Origin: Stenotrophomonas sp. Iso1
GTDB taxonomy: Bacteria > Pseudomonadota > Gammaproteobacteria > Xanthomonadales > Xanthomonadaceae
DNA length: 64,000 nucleotides
Assembly: GCF_027497995.1 (NCBI RefSeq)
Contig: NZ_JAODBT010000001.1
Coordinates: 868,001 to 932,000 of the forward strand
Direction: 5' to 3'
Each line of letters opens with the position of its first letter. The first letter of the stretch is position 1. Made by a program: the position numbers and the translations under genes. Below, one piece after another: positions 1 to 9,500 of this stretch. Below the pieces are notes generated by a model. It worked only from the letters and a program-made list of their open reading frames with translations, made no database searches and had not been told where the DNA came from.

Positions 1-2
1 AA

Positions 3-869
<867 letters not shown>

Positions 870-1175
870 TCGGAGGCTGATCTGGCGCCACTGAGTGGAC
901 CGGGTCGGGTCACGCGCCTGTCGGCAATGGCAGCGCGGGTCGGGCCGGTTCGCCCCGGTGGGGCGGAGTAGCCGTCGCAGTACTACACGTCAGGGCTGTC
1001 CACCCTGGCGGGCAATACCATGTCCTTTGTCGCCGGGCCAGGATCGGCCCGGTGGCATTTTCGGTCCCTCCCCACACGCGCTGCCGTTGTCAGGCGTTTC
1101 TGGGGTGGTTGTGAACGCGTGTTATTCTTGTTTGTCCCCCAGCCGCGCATGCGCGGCTTATCCGGTTCCGCATCC
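870..1175. other. ftsZ-lpxC intergenic region
   Basis: No convincing gene. It holds small GC-rich inverted repeats (for example GCCCCGGTGGGGC near 952-964), a weak -10-like TATTCT at 1123-1128, and a perfect 18-bp palindrome at 1141-1158 just ahead of lpxC. The -35 is not clear (TTTCTG or TTCTGG near 1097 gives a 19-20 bp spacer). The lpxC promoter is therefore proposed here with low confidence. Confidence 0.4.
1141..1158. promoter_or_regulatory. Perfect 18-bp palindrome in the lpxC leader
   Basis: AGCCGCGCATGCGCGGCT is identical to its reverse complement. In RNA it would form a 7-bp GC stem with a CATG loop, 17 nt before the lpxC ATG. If the TATTCT at 1123-1128 is the -10, this hairpin would sit at the very 5' end of the lpxC mRNA. 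Its role (RNA stability, translation control or a DNA operator) is unknown. Confidence 0.6.
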
Positions 1176-2087
1176 ATGATCCAGCAACGCACACTCAAGA
1201 ATACGATCCGCGCCACCGGCGTCGGCCTGCACAGTGGTGACAAGGTCTATATGACGTTGCGCCCTGCGCCGGTGAACCATGGCGTCGTGTTCCGTCGCGT
1301 CGATCTGGACCCCGTGGTGGTGGTGCCGGCTCGCGCCGACCTGGTCACCGAAGTCACCCTGTGCACCGGGCTCACCAGCGAAGGCGCCAAGATCCAGACC
1401 GTCGAACACCTCATGTCCGCTCTGGCCGGTCTTGGTGTGGACAACGTAATCGTGGAATTGTCTTCGGCCGAGCTGCCGATCATGGACGGCTCCTCCGGTC
1501 CGTTCGTGTTCCTGCTGCAATCGGCAGGCGTTGTCGAACAAGACGCGCCCAAGCGTTTCCTGCGCATCCTCAAGACGGTTGAAGTGCGTGATGGCGACAA
1601 GGTCGCCCGCTTCGATCCCTACGAGGGTTACAAGCTGGGCTTCACCATCCAGTTTGACCACCCAATGATTCCGGCCAAGCAGTCGCGCGCGGAGATCGAG
1701 TTCTCCACCGCTGCTTACGTCAAGGAAATCTCCCGCGCCCGCACGTTTGGCTTCATGCGCGACTTGGAGTACATGCGTGAGCGCAATCTTGGTCTGGGCG
1801 GTTCGATGGACAACGCCATCGTGCTGGACGAGTTCCGCGTATTGAACGAAGACGGACTGCGTTACGTCGACGAGTTCGTGCGCCACAAAATCCTCGACGC
1901 CATCGGCGACCTCTACCTGGCCGGCGGGCAGGTGCTGGGTTCCTACGATGGCTTCAAATCCGGCCACGCGCTCAACAACAAGCTGGTGCGCGCTTTGTTG
2001 GCCGATGAAACCGCCTGGGAATGGGCCAGCTACGACTCACCGGTCGCTGCCGATCCGGTGGTCTACGGGCTGCCTGCCTACGCCTGA
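1176..2087 (+). CDS. lpxC: UDP-3-O-acyl-N-acetylglucosamine deacetylase LpxC
   Basis: Zinc metalloamidase catalysing the committed step of lipid A synthesis, removal of the N-acetyl group from UDP-3-O-acyl-GlcNAc in the cytosol. From the ATG at 1176 the product is 303 aa, the usual family length. The start is chosen because [11 protein letters not shown] is the conserved LpxC N-terminus; the frame is open further upstream to 1020, but that part does not look like LpxC. Zinc ligands appear as H78 (in TVEHLMSAL) and H237 and D241 (in HKILDAIGD). No strong Shine-Dalgarno is visible. A palindrome lies just upstream and a strong terminator follows, so it looks like a single-gene unit after ftsZ. 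Confidence 0.98.
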   Translation: MIQQRTLKNTIRATGVGLHSGDKVYMTLRPAPVNHGVVFRRVDLDPVVVVPARADLVTEVTLCTGLTSEGAKIQTVEHLMSALAGLGVDNVIVELSSAELPIMDGSSGPFVFLLQSAGVVEQDAPKRFLRILKTVEVRDGDKVARFDPYEGYKLGFTIQFDHPMIPAKQSRAEIEFSTAAYVKEISRARTFGFMRDLEYMRERNLGLGGSMDNAIVLDEFRVLNEDGLRYVDEFVRHKILDAIGDLYLAGGQVLGSYDGFKSGHALNNKLVRALLADETAWEWASYDSPVAADPVVYGLPAYA

Positions 2088-2109
2088 GGCGAGGCCATCA
2101 AACTGCTGA

Positions 2110-2135
2110 AACGGCCGGTTCAACCGGCCGTTCTG
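2110..2135 (+). terminator. Terminator after lpxC
   Basis: Near-perfect inverted repeat AACGGCCGGTT-C-AACCGGCCGTT (at least 9 bp of stem once a loop is allowed), 22 bp after the lpxC stop. It is followed by TCTG rather than a long T run. Confidence 0.75.
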
Positions 2136-2559
2136 CTGTCTGGCTGCCGGGCACGTTGAGTGGCAATGTCAGCTAAACAGGCAGAGCGAGCGTCGACCCA
2201 CACCTGGGGTGGAGCGCAGCCATGCTCGGCCTGAAAACTGCCGTGCAGGCGTGGCTCGGCACGATGGGCCGAGTTGTTGAAAAGCCGCTTGGCTGGTTGC
2301 CGAGGCTCCTTCCCGAACTTCTCATCTGGGCCGGGCGGACGGCAGGCGACTTTTGCGCAGGAACGCTGGCAAATTCCTAGGACAGAAAGTAGCCATGTCA
2401 TGGATTTGTGAACCCAGTAAGGGTTCGAGCCTGAATTTAGCGAAAAATTAACAAAAGACTAACTCCCGGGGGCCGATCCACCGCTAGGATTCCTCCGGCT
2501 TCCTGCTTCGACCCTCTGGGTGAGCGGCGGGAGCCGGGGGCCGGTAGGGCTCCCGGATT
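2136..2559. other. lpxC-dciA intergenic region with hairpins and an AT-rich patch
   Basis: No protein gene supported. Contents: (1) a degenerate GTAG-type palindrome area, with CTCGGC at 2255-2260 pairing with GCCGAG at 2268-2273; (2) an AT-rich patch at about 2431-2463, unusual in this GC-rich sequence; (3) a structured GC-rich segment at 2495-2554, where CCGGCTTCC (2495-2503) can pair with GGGAGCCGG (2529-2537), enclosing ACCC-TCT-GGGT at 2511-2521. Alternatively GGGAGCC (2529-2535) pairs with GGCTCCC (2548-2554), which could serve as the dciA terminator on the minus strand. Confidence 0.5.
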
Positions 2560-2994
2560 TCAGGATCGCGAGGATTTCACATCCTGGAGGGCAGCAAGGG
2601 CGTCACGCAGACCTTTATGCGTGGCTTCCGATACTGCGTTACTGCGCTGGTCATTACGCACTGGGGAGTGCGGGGGCGCAGTGGCAGTCTTGACGGTCAC
2701 TCGCGTGGCCTTCAGCCCGATGGATCGGGCCGCGTCGATCAGCTGGTCCTCGGCAAGCCGTACCTTGGCATGCCACACCGGCGATTCGACGAGAAAAATG
2801 AGGTGTTCGCCGTCCACATTGGCCAACCGGCAACGGTTTGCCAGCGCCGGCGGCAAATGGGGGCGCAATTGCCGGTCCAACGCATCGAGCCACAGAGCTC
2901 GTCGCAACGGGTTTCCAGCTTTGTCCGCCATCGCCGCTTCCAGCGCCTGTTTGGGCGCGGAACGGGAACGAACGCTGGATTTCGGCTCAGACAT
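2560..2994 (-). CDS. dciA: DUF721 / DciA family replicative helicase loader
   Basis: 144-aa basic protein of the DUF721 family. DciA is the widespread bacterial partner that loads or operates the replicative helicase DnaB where DnaC or DnaI is absent. The N-terminal half carries the DUF721 core (hydrophobic pattern around LDRQLRPHLPPALANRCRLAN and HLIFLVESPVWHAKVRL); the C-terminal third looks disordered. It lies between lpxC and secA, as I recall for other xanthomonads. Its start codon is only 12 bp from that of the divergent M23 gene, so its promoter must lie inside that gene. A GAAGAA element about 8 nt upstream of ATG may act as Shine-Dalgarno. Confidence 0.85.
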   Translation of the reverse strand: MSEPKSSVRSRSAPKQALEAAMADKAGNPLRRALWLDALDRQLRPHLPPALANRCRLANVDGEHLIFLVESPVWHAKVRLAEDQLIDAARSIGLKATRVTVKTATAPPHSPVRNDQRSNAVSEATHKGLRDALAALQDVKSSRS

Positions 2995-3006
2995 AAGAAT
3001 TCTTCA

Positions 3007-3957
3007 ATGACATTTAAAAAGATCGTAATCAAAACGCGTGAACGGCAGGCCAAGACGTCGCTCGCACGTATGCAGATATATTTCGAGGATCGCCCCAAGG
3101 CGTTGCTGGGCAGCGTACTCGGGTTGGGTTGCCTGATGGGTCTGGCGTTGAGCCTGACACTCGGCATGGTGGGGGATTCGGCCCTGCAGACCAAGGTCGA
3201 CCGGCAGGAGCAGGAACTGGTCAAGGTGCGCGCCGACGCGCAGACGCAGGTCAATGCACTTGCGGCCCGCTTGGGCGAGCTACAGGCCCAGGCCACGCGC
3301 CTCAACGCGCTGGGCGAGCGCTTGACCCAGATGGGCAAGCTGCAGGACGGCGAGTTCGACTTCAATGAAACGCCCGGTATGGGTGAAGGTGATCCGGGCC
3401 CGACCCAGGACATCCCGGCCAACGCCGTTGTCACCGACTTACAGGTGCTGGAGCAGCGTTTCGCTGCTTCAGGCAAACAGTTATCGGTACTGGAATCGCT
3501 GCTGTTCGACCACCAGCTCGAGCAGAACGCGGTGCCGTCGCGCATGCCGATCAGCAATACCTACATCACCTCCAGCTTCGGTACCCGCGCTGACCCGTTT
3601 GGTCGTGGTGCTGGCAACCACAAGGGCATGGACTTCCACGCGCGCGTTGGTGACCCGGTGATGGCCGTGGCCGACGGTGTGGTCAGCTATTCCGGGGTCA
3701 AGGGCGGCTACGGCAATGTGGTCGAGATCGACCATGGCAATGGCTACAAGACCCTGTACGCGCACAACTCGCGCCTCACCGTGCGTGAGGGCAGCTTGGT
3801 CCGTGTCGGGCAGGAAGTGGCCAAGGCCGGTTCCACGGGCCGTTCCACCGGTGCCCACGTGCATTTCGAGGTCTGGCAGAACGGCCAGGTGATGAACCCA
3901 CGCAAGTTCCTGGGCGAAGGTGGCAATACGCCTGTGGGGCGTCTCAGCCGCGGCTGA
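3007..3957 (+). CDS. M23 family metallopeptidase with coiled coil
   Basis: 316-aa membrane-anchored peptidoglycan endopeptidase or amidase activator. Start ATG 3007 is chosen because it gives a short basic N-terminus followed by one membrane segment (about residues 33-55) and leaves 12 bp to the divergent dciA start; the frame is open upstream but only antisense to dciA. Residues about 60-115 are Gln/Glu/Leu-rich and probably coiled coil. The C-terminal M23 domain has the zinc motif HKGMD (H205, D209) and HVHFE (H284, H286), so it should be catalytically active. It lies upstream of secA, where enterics have secM. The exact cell-wall substrate is unknown. Confidence 0.92.
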   Translation: MTFKKIVIKTRERQAKTSLARMQIYFEDRPKALLGSVLGLGCLMGLALSLTLGMVGDSALQTKVDRQEQELVKVRADAQTQVNALAARLGELQAQATRLNALGERLTQMGKLQDGEFDFNETPGMGEGDPGPTQDIPANAVVTDLQVLEQRFAASGKQLSVLESLLFDHQLEQNAVPSRMPISNTYITSSFGTRADPFGRGAGNHKGMDFHARVGDPVMAVADGVVSYSGVKGGYGNVVEIDHGNGYKTLYAHNSRLTVREGSLVRVGQEVAKAGSTGRSTGAHVHFEVWQNGQVMNPRKFLGEGGNTPVGRLSRG

Positions 3958-3962
3958 CAAAA

Positions 3963-3996
3963 GCGGGGGTGGGAGCTTGAATCGCCAAGCCCCCGC
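3963..3996 (+). terminator. Hairpin after the M23 peptidase gene
   Basis: GCGGGGG (3963-3969) pairs with CCCCCGC (3990-3996), enclosing GCTTG/CAAGC. It begins 5 bp after the M23 stop. There is no T run, so termination strength is uncertain. It partly overlaps the proposed secA promoter. Confidence 0.45.
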
Positions 3997-4009
3997 CCCA
4001 AGCTACAAT
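3977..4009 (+). promoter_or_regulatory. Candidate secA promoter
   Basis: The -10-like TACAAT at 4004-4009 is a good match. The best -35, TTGAAT at 3977-3982, leaves a long 21-bp spacer, so only the -10 is persuasive. The transcript would start near 4016, just ahead of the hairpin at 4024-4044. Confidence 0.35.
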
Positions 4010-4023
4010 AGGCGTTGCCATCG

Positions 4024-4053
4024 ACAGGGCGCATTGCGCCCTGTTTCGTTTGT
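4024..4053 (+). terminator. Terminator-like hairpin in the secA leader
   Basis: ACAGGGCGC (4024-4032), ATT loop, GCGCCCTGT (4036-4044): a perfect 9-bp GC-rich stem followed by TTCGTTTGT. It lies 69 nt upstream of secA and downstream of the TACAAT, so it is either the terminator of the M23 gene or an attenuator inside the secA leader. Confidence 0.65.
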
Positions 4054-4112
4054 GAGGGCGGTCCCAGGGGGCCTGCCTGTCATACGGCATTTCATTCAAA
4101 CCGGTTCCTTCA

Positions 4113-6839
4113 ATGATCAACAGCCTGCTTACCCGCGTTTTTGGCAGTCGTAATGAACGCCAGTTGCGTCAGCTCAACCGTATCGTCGCCAAGATCAATG
4201 CCTTGGAGCCGGAGATCCAGAAGCTCTCCGATGACCAGTTGAAGGCCAAGACGCCCGAGTTCCGGGAGCGCATCGCCGCTGGCGAGGCACTGGACAAGGT
4301 CTTGCCGGAGGCCTTCGCGGTCTGCCGTGAAGCGTCCCAGCGCGTACTGGGCATGCGCCATTACGACGTGCAGCTGATCGGCGGCATGGTGTTGCACCTG
4401 GGCAAGATTGCTGAAATGCGCACCGGTGAAGGCAAGACGCTGGTGGCAACGCTGCCGGTCTACCTCAATGCGTTGGAAGGCAAGGGCGTCCACGTGGTCA
4501 CGGTCAATGACTACCTGGCTCGACGCGACGCCGCGCAGATGGGCAAGCTGTACAACTGGCTGGGCCTGAGCGTGGGCGTGGTCTACCCCGGCATGCCGCA
4601 CGGTGACAAGCGCGAGGCCTATGGCAGCGACATCACCTACGGCACCAACAACGAATTCGGTTTCGATTACCTGCGCGACAACATGGCGCTGACCAAAGCC
4701 GACCGTTACCAGCGTGGTCTGCATTACGCCATCGTCGATGAAGTCGACTCGATCCTGATCGATGAAGCGCGTACCCCGCTGATCATTTCCGGCCCGGCCG
4801 ATGATTCCCCGGAGCTGTACATCCGCGTCAACCGCATCGTTCCGCACCTGATCAAGCAGGAGCTGGAAGACGGCGAGGGCGATTTCTGGGTAGATGAAAA
4901 GGGCAAGCAGGTGCACCTGTCCGAAGCGGGCATGGAGCACGCCGAAGAGCTGTTGCGCGAAGCCGGCATCATCGGCCAAGACAACGACAACGGCCTGTAC
5001 GCCGCGCAGAACCTGACCGTCGTCCACCATCTGAACGCAGCACTGCGCGCGCACGCCATTTATCAGCGTGACGTGGACTACATCGTGCGCGATGGCGAAG
5101 TGGTGATCGTCGATGAATTCACCGGCCGTACGCTGGCCGGCCGTCGCTGGTCCGATGGCCTGCACCAGGCGGTGGAAGCGAAGGAAGGCGTGCCGGTACA
5201 GCGTGAGAACCAGACGCTGGCCAGCATCACGTTCCAGAACCTGTTCCGCATGTACAAGAAGCTGTCCGGCATGACCGGTACGGCCGATACGGAAGCCTTC
5301 GAGTTCCAGAGCATCTACGGCCTGGAAGTGGTGGTGATTCCGACCAACAAGCCGACCGTGCGCAAGGACTACCCGGACCAGGTGTTCCTCAACCGTCAGG
5401 GCAAGTTCAACGCGGTGCTGGCTGATATCGAGGAATGTGCCAAGCGCGGTCAGCCGGTGCTGGTGGGTACCACCTCGATTGAAACCTCGGAAATGCTGTC
5501 CGAGCACCTGCGCAAGGCCGGCGTGCAGCACGAAGTGCTCAACGCCAAGCAGCATGATCGCGAAGCGACCATCGTCGCCAACGCCGGTCGTCCGGGCTCG
5601 GTGACTATCGCCACCAACATGGCTGGCCGCGGTACCGACATCGTGCTCGGCGGCTCGCTGGAAACCGAGCTGCACGAGCTGGGCGAAGACATCAGCGACG
5701 AGCAGAAGGCTGCGGTGAAGGCTGCCTGGCAGGAACGCCATGAAGCAGTGAAGGCGGCTGGCGGCCTGCATATCGTGGGTACCGAGCGCCATGAATCGCG
5801 CCGTATCGACAACCAGCTGCGTGGCCGTTCCGGCCGTCAGGGTGACCCGGGTTCGTCCCGCTTCTACCTGTCGCTGGAAGACAACCTGATGCGCATCTTT
5901 GCCTCTGACTGGGTGCAGAAGGCGATGCGCATGATGGGTATGAAGGAAGACGACGTCATCGAAGACCGCATGGTCAGCCGTCAGATCGAGAAGGCGCAGC
6001 GTAAGGTTGAGGCGCACAACTTCGACATCCGTAAAAACCTGCTGGACTTCGACGACGTCAACAACGACCAGCGCAAGGTGATTTATTCCCAGCGCGATGA
6101 GCTGCTGGACGCCGACTCGGTGAAGGAAAACATCGACGGTATCCGTGGCGATGTGATCTACGATCTGGTTGCCCGTTTCGTGCCGCCGAACTCGGTGGAC
6201 GAGCAGTGGGACCTGCCGGGCCTGCAGGCCACGTTGGACACCGAGCTGGGTGTGCAGATGGACGTGGTGGGCCTGGTCCACCAGCACGAAGAACTGGACG
6301 CCGATGCCATCGCGCAGAAGGTGGTTGACCGGATGGAAGAGCACTTCGCACAGAAGGAAGCTTCCGTCGGTGGTGACACCATGCGCGCGCTGGAGAAGCA
6401 CGTGATGCTGACGGTGCTCGACCAGAGCTGGAAGGAGCATCTGGCGCGCATGGATTACCTGCGCCAGGGCATCTACCTGCGTGGTTACGCGCAGAAGCAG
6501 CCGAAGCAGGAGTACAAGAAGGAAGCCTTCGAGCTGTTCTCGCAGATGCTGGAAGACGTCAAGAGCGAAGTGATCAACCTGCTGTCGCGCGTGCGCGTGC
6601 GCAGCGAGGAAGAAGTCGCCGCGATGGAAGCCATGGAACGCCAGCAGGCCGAAGCACGGCTGCAGATGTCGCAGTTCCAGCACCAGGACAACGGCAGCTA
6701 CAGCGCAGACGAAGAGGCCGCGCAGGTGGAGGCCGGTGTCGCACAGGTCACCCGCGAAGAGCCCAAGGTCGGCCGCAACGATCCGTGCCCTTGCGGTAGC
6801 GGCAAGAAGTTCAAACACTGCCATGGGCAGCTGAGCTGA
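4113..6839 (+). CDS. secA: Preprotein translocase ATPase SecA
   Basis: 908-aa motor ATPase that drives unfolded preproteins through SecYEG. Domains in order: NBD1 with Walker A MRTGEGKT at residues 102-109 (same numbering as E. coli) and the DEVDS Walker B; the preprotein-crosslinking domain; NBD2 with the GRGTDI and [11 protein letters not shown] motifs; helical scaffold and wing; and a C-terminal linker. It ends with a zinc-binding SEC-C tail, [14 protein letters not shown], the SecB/ribosome-binding site. Length and start ([14 protein letters not shown]) match the family. No strong Shine-Dalgarno is seen, and no SecM-like arrest ORF lies upstream. A strong terminator follows. Confidence 0.99.
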   Translation: MINSLLTRVFGSRNERQLRQLNRIVAKINALEPEIQKLSDDQLKAKTPEFRERIAAGEALDKVLPEAFAVCREASQRVLGMRHYDVQLIGGMVLHLGKIAEMRTGEGKTLVATLPVYLNALEGKGVHVVTVNDYLARRDAAQMGKLYNWLGLSVGVVYPGMPHGDKREAYGSDITYGTNNEFGFDYLRDNMALTKADRYQRGLHYAIVDEVDSILIDEARTPLIISGPADDSPELYIRVNRIVPHLIKQELEDGEGDFWVDEKGKQVHLSEAGMEHAEELLREAGIIGQDNDNGLYAAQNLTVVHHLNAALRAHAIYQRDVDYIVRDGEVVIVDEFTGRTLAGRRWSDGLHQAVEAKEGVPVQRENQTLASITFQNLFRMYKKLSGMTGTADTEAFEFQSIYGLEVVVIPTNKPTVRKDYPDQVFLNRQGKFNAVLADIEECAKRGQPVLVGTTSIETSEMLSEHLRKAGVQHEVLNAKQHDREATIVANAGRPGSVTIATNMAGRGTDIVLGGSLETELHELGEDISDEQKAAVKAAWQERHEAVKAAGGLHIVGTERHESRRIDNQLRGRSGRQGDPGSSRFYLSLEDNLMRIFASDWVQKAMRMMGMKEDDVIEDRMVSRQIEKAQRKVEAHNFDIRKNLLDFDDVNNDQRKVIYSQRDELLDADSVKENIDGIRGDVIYDLVARFVPPNSVDEQWDLPGLQATLDTELGVQMDVVGLVHQHEELDADAIAQKVVDRMEEHFAQKEASVGGDTMRALEKHVMLTVLDQSWKEHLARMDYLRQGIYLRGYAQKQPKQEYKKEAFELFSQMLEDVKSEVINLLSRVRVRSEEEVAAMEAMERQQAEARLQMSQFQHQDNGSYSADEEAAQVEAGVAQVTREEPKVGRNDPCPCGSGKKFKHCHGQLS

Positions 6840-6845
6840 TTGATG

Positions 6846-6871
6846 AAAAGCCCCGCGAAAGCGGGGTTTTT
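6846..6871 (+). terminator. Rho-independent terminator of secA
   Basis: AAAAGCCCCGC, GAAA tetraloop, then GCGGGGTTTTT: a classic intrinsic terminator starting 7 bp after the secA stop. Confidence 0.93.
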
Positions 6872-6897
6872 CGTATGCAAGCCTGTCTGGCTTAGGG

Positions 6898-6970
6898 GCG
6901 CTATAGCGCGCAGTCGTGCGCCGTTGGCGCCATGCCGCGAGATCCCGGCCGAGCCTGGCCCGGCCCTACC
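6898..6970. repeat. Palindrome plus GTAG-type short repeat
   Basis: GCGCTATAGCGC (6898-6909) is a perfect 12-bp palindrome. At 6947-6969 the minus strand reads GTAGGGCCGGGCC-A-GGCTCGGCC, a GTAG-headed stem-loop like the short repetitive extragenic palindromes of Stenotrophomonas. On the plus strand it is followed by CCTTTTTGTTCT, so it could double as a terminator. Confidence 0.5.
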
Positions 6971-7031
6971 TTTTTGTTCTGACCGCACATGCCCGTTGCG
7001 TGTCCGGCCGGGTTTTCGGCATTCTCAGCCA

Positions 7032-7982
7032 ATGAATTCACCCCTGCGCTCGATCCATGTCGTGGCCGCCGTCATCACTGACGCGCGCGGCCGCATCCTG
7101 CTCAACCGCCGCACCGGCAACAGCGACATGGCGGGGCTGTGGGAATTCCCTGGCGGAAAGCGCGAGCCCGGCGAAACCTCAGAACAGGCGCTGGTGCGTG
7201 AGCTGCACGAAGAACTCGGCATCGACGCACAGATCGGCGAATGGCTGATGGAAGTGCCGCAGCTCTACCCGGACAAGCGCCTGCGCCTGGAAGTGCGCAT
7301 GGTGCGCGACTGGAAGGGCACGGCGCGTGGCCGGGAAGGCCAGGCGATCACCTGGGTGACGCCGGACAAACTGTCGCGCTACTCGATGCCGCCGGCCGAT
7401 CTGCCGGTGGTGGCTGCCCTTCGCCAGCCCGACCGGTACCTGGTTACGCCCGAACCTCTGCAGGGAGCGGAAGCGTGGTTGGGCGGGATTGGCGCGGCCA
7501 TTGAAGGCGGCATCCGCCGCATTCACCTGCGCACACCGCAGGCCGACGAGCGTGCGGCATTGGCGCGCCATGTCGCCGAGCGCTTCGCCTCGCAGGTGGA
7601 TGTGCTGCTCAACCGCGACATCGCGCTGGCACGCGAGCTTGGCGTGGGCGTGCATCTGGGCGGCGAGCAGTTGCTGTCGCTGTCAGCGCGGCCGTTGCCG
7701 GAGTCGTTGCCGGTTGCCGCGTCCTGTCACGATCTGGCGCAGCTGCAGGCCGCACAGCGGCTGGGCTGCGACTTCGTGGTGCTGGGGCCAGTGCAGCCCA
7801 CCGCGACGCATCCGGGCGCCGCTCCGTTGGGCTGGGAGGCCTTCGAGCAGTTGCGCGAGCAGGTGTCGTTGCCGATCTATGCGATCGGCGGCATGGCCGC
7901 GGCCGATATCGAGACCGCGCGCCGGCATGGTGCGCTGGGCGTGGCAGCGATCCGTTCGCTGTGGCCTGCGCCTACAGCGTGA
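7032..7982 (+). CDS. Nudix hydrolase fused to thiamine-phosphate-synthase-like domain
   Basis: 316-aa two-domain protein. Residues about 5-130 are a MutT-type Nudix hydrolase with a complete Nudix box at 42-64 (GKREPGE through REL-EELGI). This should hydrolyse oxidised dGTP such as 8-oxo-dGTP to the monophosphate. Residues about 140-316 form a TIM-barrel ThiE/TenI-like domain (VVLGPVQPTATHPGAAPLGW, YAIGGM) of unproven activity. The fusion is known in gammaproteobacteria. ATG 7032 is chosen because the Nudix domain starts right after it; the frame continues upstream through the repeat region without homology. Its last 11 bp overlap the convergent DUF4124 gene. Confidence 0.93.
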   Translation: MNSPLRSIHVVAAVITDARGRILLNRRTGNSDMAGLWEFPGGKREPGETSEQALVRELHEELGIDAQIGEWLMEVPQLYPDKRLRLEVRMVRDWKGTARGREGQAITWVTPDKLSRYSMPPADLPVVAALRQPDRYLVTPEPLQGAEAWLGGIGAAIEGGIRRIHLRTPQADERAALARHVAERFASQVDVLLNRDIALARELGVGVHLGGEQLLSLSARPLPESLPVAASCHDLAQLQAAQRLGCDFVVLGPVQPTATHPGAAPLGWEAFEQLREQVSLPIYAIGGMAAADIETARRHGALGVAAIRSLWPAPTA

Positions 7983-8580
7983 TCCAGAAGCAGTTGTACT
8001 GGCGTCGCAGCCGAAACACGGTGCGCGTCGGCGTGCTGCTGCGGGGCAGTGTCTGTTCCAGCCGCAGGGCAACCGGGCGGCGTGGCGGTACGGCGGCGTT
8101 ACTGGTGACCGGGGCCGTCGCGGACTGCGCCGGATCTACCGGGGTGCCGTCGGTATAGGTGAAGGGTTCGGTAGGTGCCGGTTCGTAGGCGGGTGCTTCG
8201 GGAAACACCGGTGCGATGTCCAGCAGCGGACGCTGCACGATTTCATGCAGGCGATCCATAACCTGGGTGGCGGCGGCAGTGGACAGCCCGTTCCACAGAT
8301 AGATGCTGGACAGGCGGTTGGCGTCCTGGGCCTGCGCGGCGGATTGAATCTGCCCTACCAATTCACTGAGACGACGTGCGCAGCTGTCGCGATAGAGCCC
8401 GCTGCTACCGGCTGGGCGTGGCTGCAGCAGCCGCGCGCGGGCGCCCATGACCTCGCAGGGTTTGTCGCCGTAAACCGTCTGCCCCTGCGCGTTGGTGCAG
8501 CGATTGACCTGCTGTGCATGCGCGTTGAACGCCAACAGGGCAAGGCAGCAGGACAACAACAGCAGCAACGCGGTTCGCAT
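7972..8580 (-). CDS. DUF4124 domain exported protein
   Basis: 202-aa protein with a clear Sec signal peptide (hydrophobic LLLLLSCCLALLAFNAHA, cleavage about residue 22) followed directly by a DUF4124 motif (NRCTNAQGQTVYGDKPCE), a short periplasmic domain found singly in many proteobacterial exported proteins. The rest is Ala/Pro/Thr-rich and without a family I know. It contains four cysteines after the signal, C28 and C42 being the DUF4124 pair. Convergent with the Nudix gene, overlapping its 3' end by 11 bp. Function unknown. Confidence 0.85.
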   Translation of the reverse strand: MRTALLLLLSCCLALLAFNAHAQQVNRCTNAQGQTVYGDKPCEVMGARARLLQPRPAGSSGLYRDSCARRLSELVGQIQSAAQAQDANRLSSIYLWNGLSTAAATQVMDRLHEIVQRPLLDIAPVFPEAPAYEPAPTEPFTYTDGTPVDPAQSATAPVTSNAAVPPRRPVALRLEQTLPRSSTPTRTVFRLRRQYNCFWITL

Positions 8581-8637
8581 CGCGCAAGCGTAGCGGCTGT
8601 GCCGGTTTGCAGGAAGTGACGGCGGTGGCGTTGTTGA

Positions 8638-9468
8638 TCAGGCGCTGCGCAGACGTTGCAGTACTGCGTGGGTGGGCTTGGCCAGATTCAGCGTATAGAA
8701 GTGCAGCGACGGCGCGCCGCCACTGATCAGGCGCTCGCACAGCGTTGCGACTACGTCGGCGCCAAAGCTGCGTACGGATTCGGCGTCATCGCCAAAGGCC
8801 TGCATGCGCTTGCTGATCCAGCGGGGTATCTCGGCACCGCATTGTTCGGAGAAGCGCCGCAATTGGCTGAAATTGGAGATGGGCATCACGCCAGGAATGA
8901 TGGGCACGTCTACCCCAATTTTGCGTGCCGCATCGACGAAGTGGAAGTACGCATCGGCGTTGTAGAAATACTGGGTGATGGCCGCATCGGCACCGGCGTC
9001 GATCTTGGTCTTGAAGTGGCGCAGATCGGCTAATGCATCGCTGGCCTGCGGGTGGGTCTCCGGGTAGGCCCCGACTTCGATGCGAAAGGCATCGCCATGC
9101 TCGGCACGGATGAAGGCGATCAGTTCAGAGGCATAGCGCAGGTCACCGGGAAACCCCATGCCTGAGGGCAGGTCACCACGCAGGGCGACCAGGCGCTTCA
9201 CGCCGATGGCGCGGTACAGCTTGAGCAGCTCGCGGATCTCCTCGCGGGTGCCGCCCACGCAGGACAGATGTGGCGCTGCCTGCAGACCGTGGTGCTGGTT
9301 GAGGTGGCGCACGGTTTCGGAGGTATAGCTCAGGGTTGAACCGCCCGCGCCAAACGTGCAGGACACGTACTCGGGGGCATGCACCTTGAGCTTGGCGGCA
9401 GTGCGGTCCAGCTGGGCACGCTGGTCGTCGGTCTTGGGCGGGTAGAACTCGAAGCTGATCGCGGTCAT
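8638..9468 (-). CDS. metF: Methylenetetrahydrofolate reductase MetF
   Basis: 276-aa FAD enzyme reducing 5,10-methylene-THF to 5-methyl-THF for methionine synthesis. The TIM-barrel family is recognised by the N-terminal FEFYPPKTDDQRAQLD, the FGAGGSTL segment, PHLSCVGGTREEI and VALRGDLP. It is slightly shorter than the E. coli enzyme (296 aa) but covers the full domain. It is a single-gene unit: ahcY, which I recall beside metF in Xanthomonas, is not here. Upstream on the minus strand are a perfect TATAAT and a palindrome consistent with an operator, so control by the methionine/SAH regulon is plausible. Confidence 0.97.
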   Translation of the reverse strand: MTAISFEFYPPKTDDQRAQLDRTAAKLKVHAPEYVSCTFGAGGSTLSYTSETVRHLNQHHGLQAAPHLSCVGGTREEIRELLKLYRAIGVKRLVALRGDLPSGMGFPGDLRYASELIAFIRAEHGDAFRIEVGAYPETHPQASDALADLRHFKTKIDAGADAAITQYFYNADAYFHFVDAARKIGVDVPIIPGVMPISNFSQLRRFSEQCGAEIPRWISKRMQAFGDDAESVRSFGADVVATLCERLISGGAPSLHFYTLNLAKPTHAVLQRLRSA

Positions 9469-9500
9469 GAGAATGGGCCGGGCATAGCAGGATGCTCGGC

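Noticed and set aside
2401-2460. tRNA-like GGTTCGAGCC
   Set aside because: No acceptor or anticodon stems can be formed around it.
3920-4153. Possible SecM-like leader peptide before secA
   Set aside because: The frame begins inside the M23 gene and runs into secA; it shows no signal sequence or arrest motif.
4110-6824. A 904-codon open frame antisense to almost all of secA
   Set aside because: It mirrors the codon structure of secA in a GC-rich genome, has no recognisable domain, and its composition (His, Val, Leu, Gln runs) is that of a reverse-complement frame.
6840-7031. N-terminal extension of the Nudix protein
   Set aside because: The frame is open, but it covers the secA terminator and an intergenic palindrome; the Nudix domain begins right after ATG 7032.
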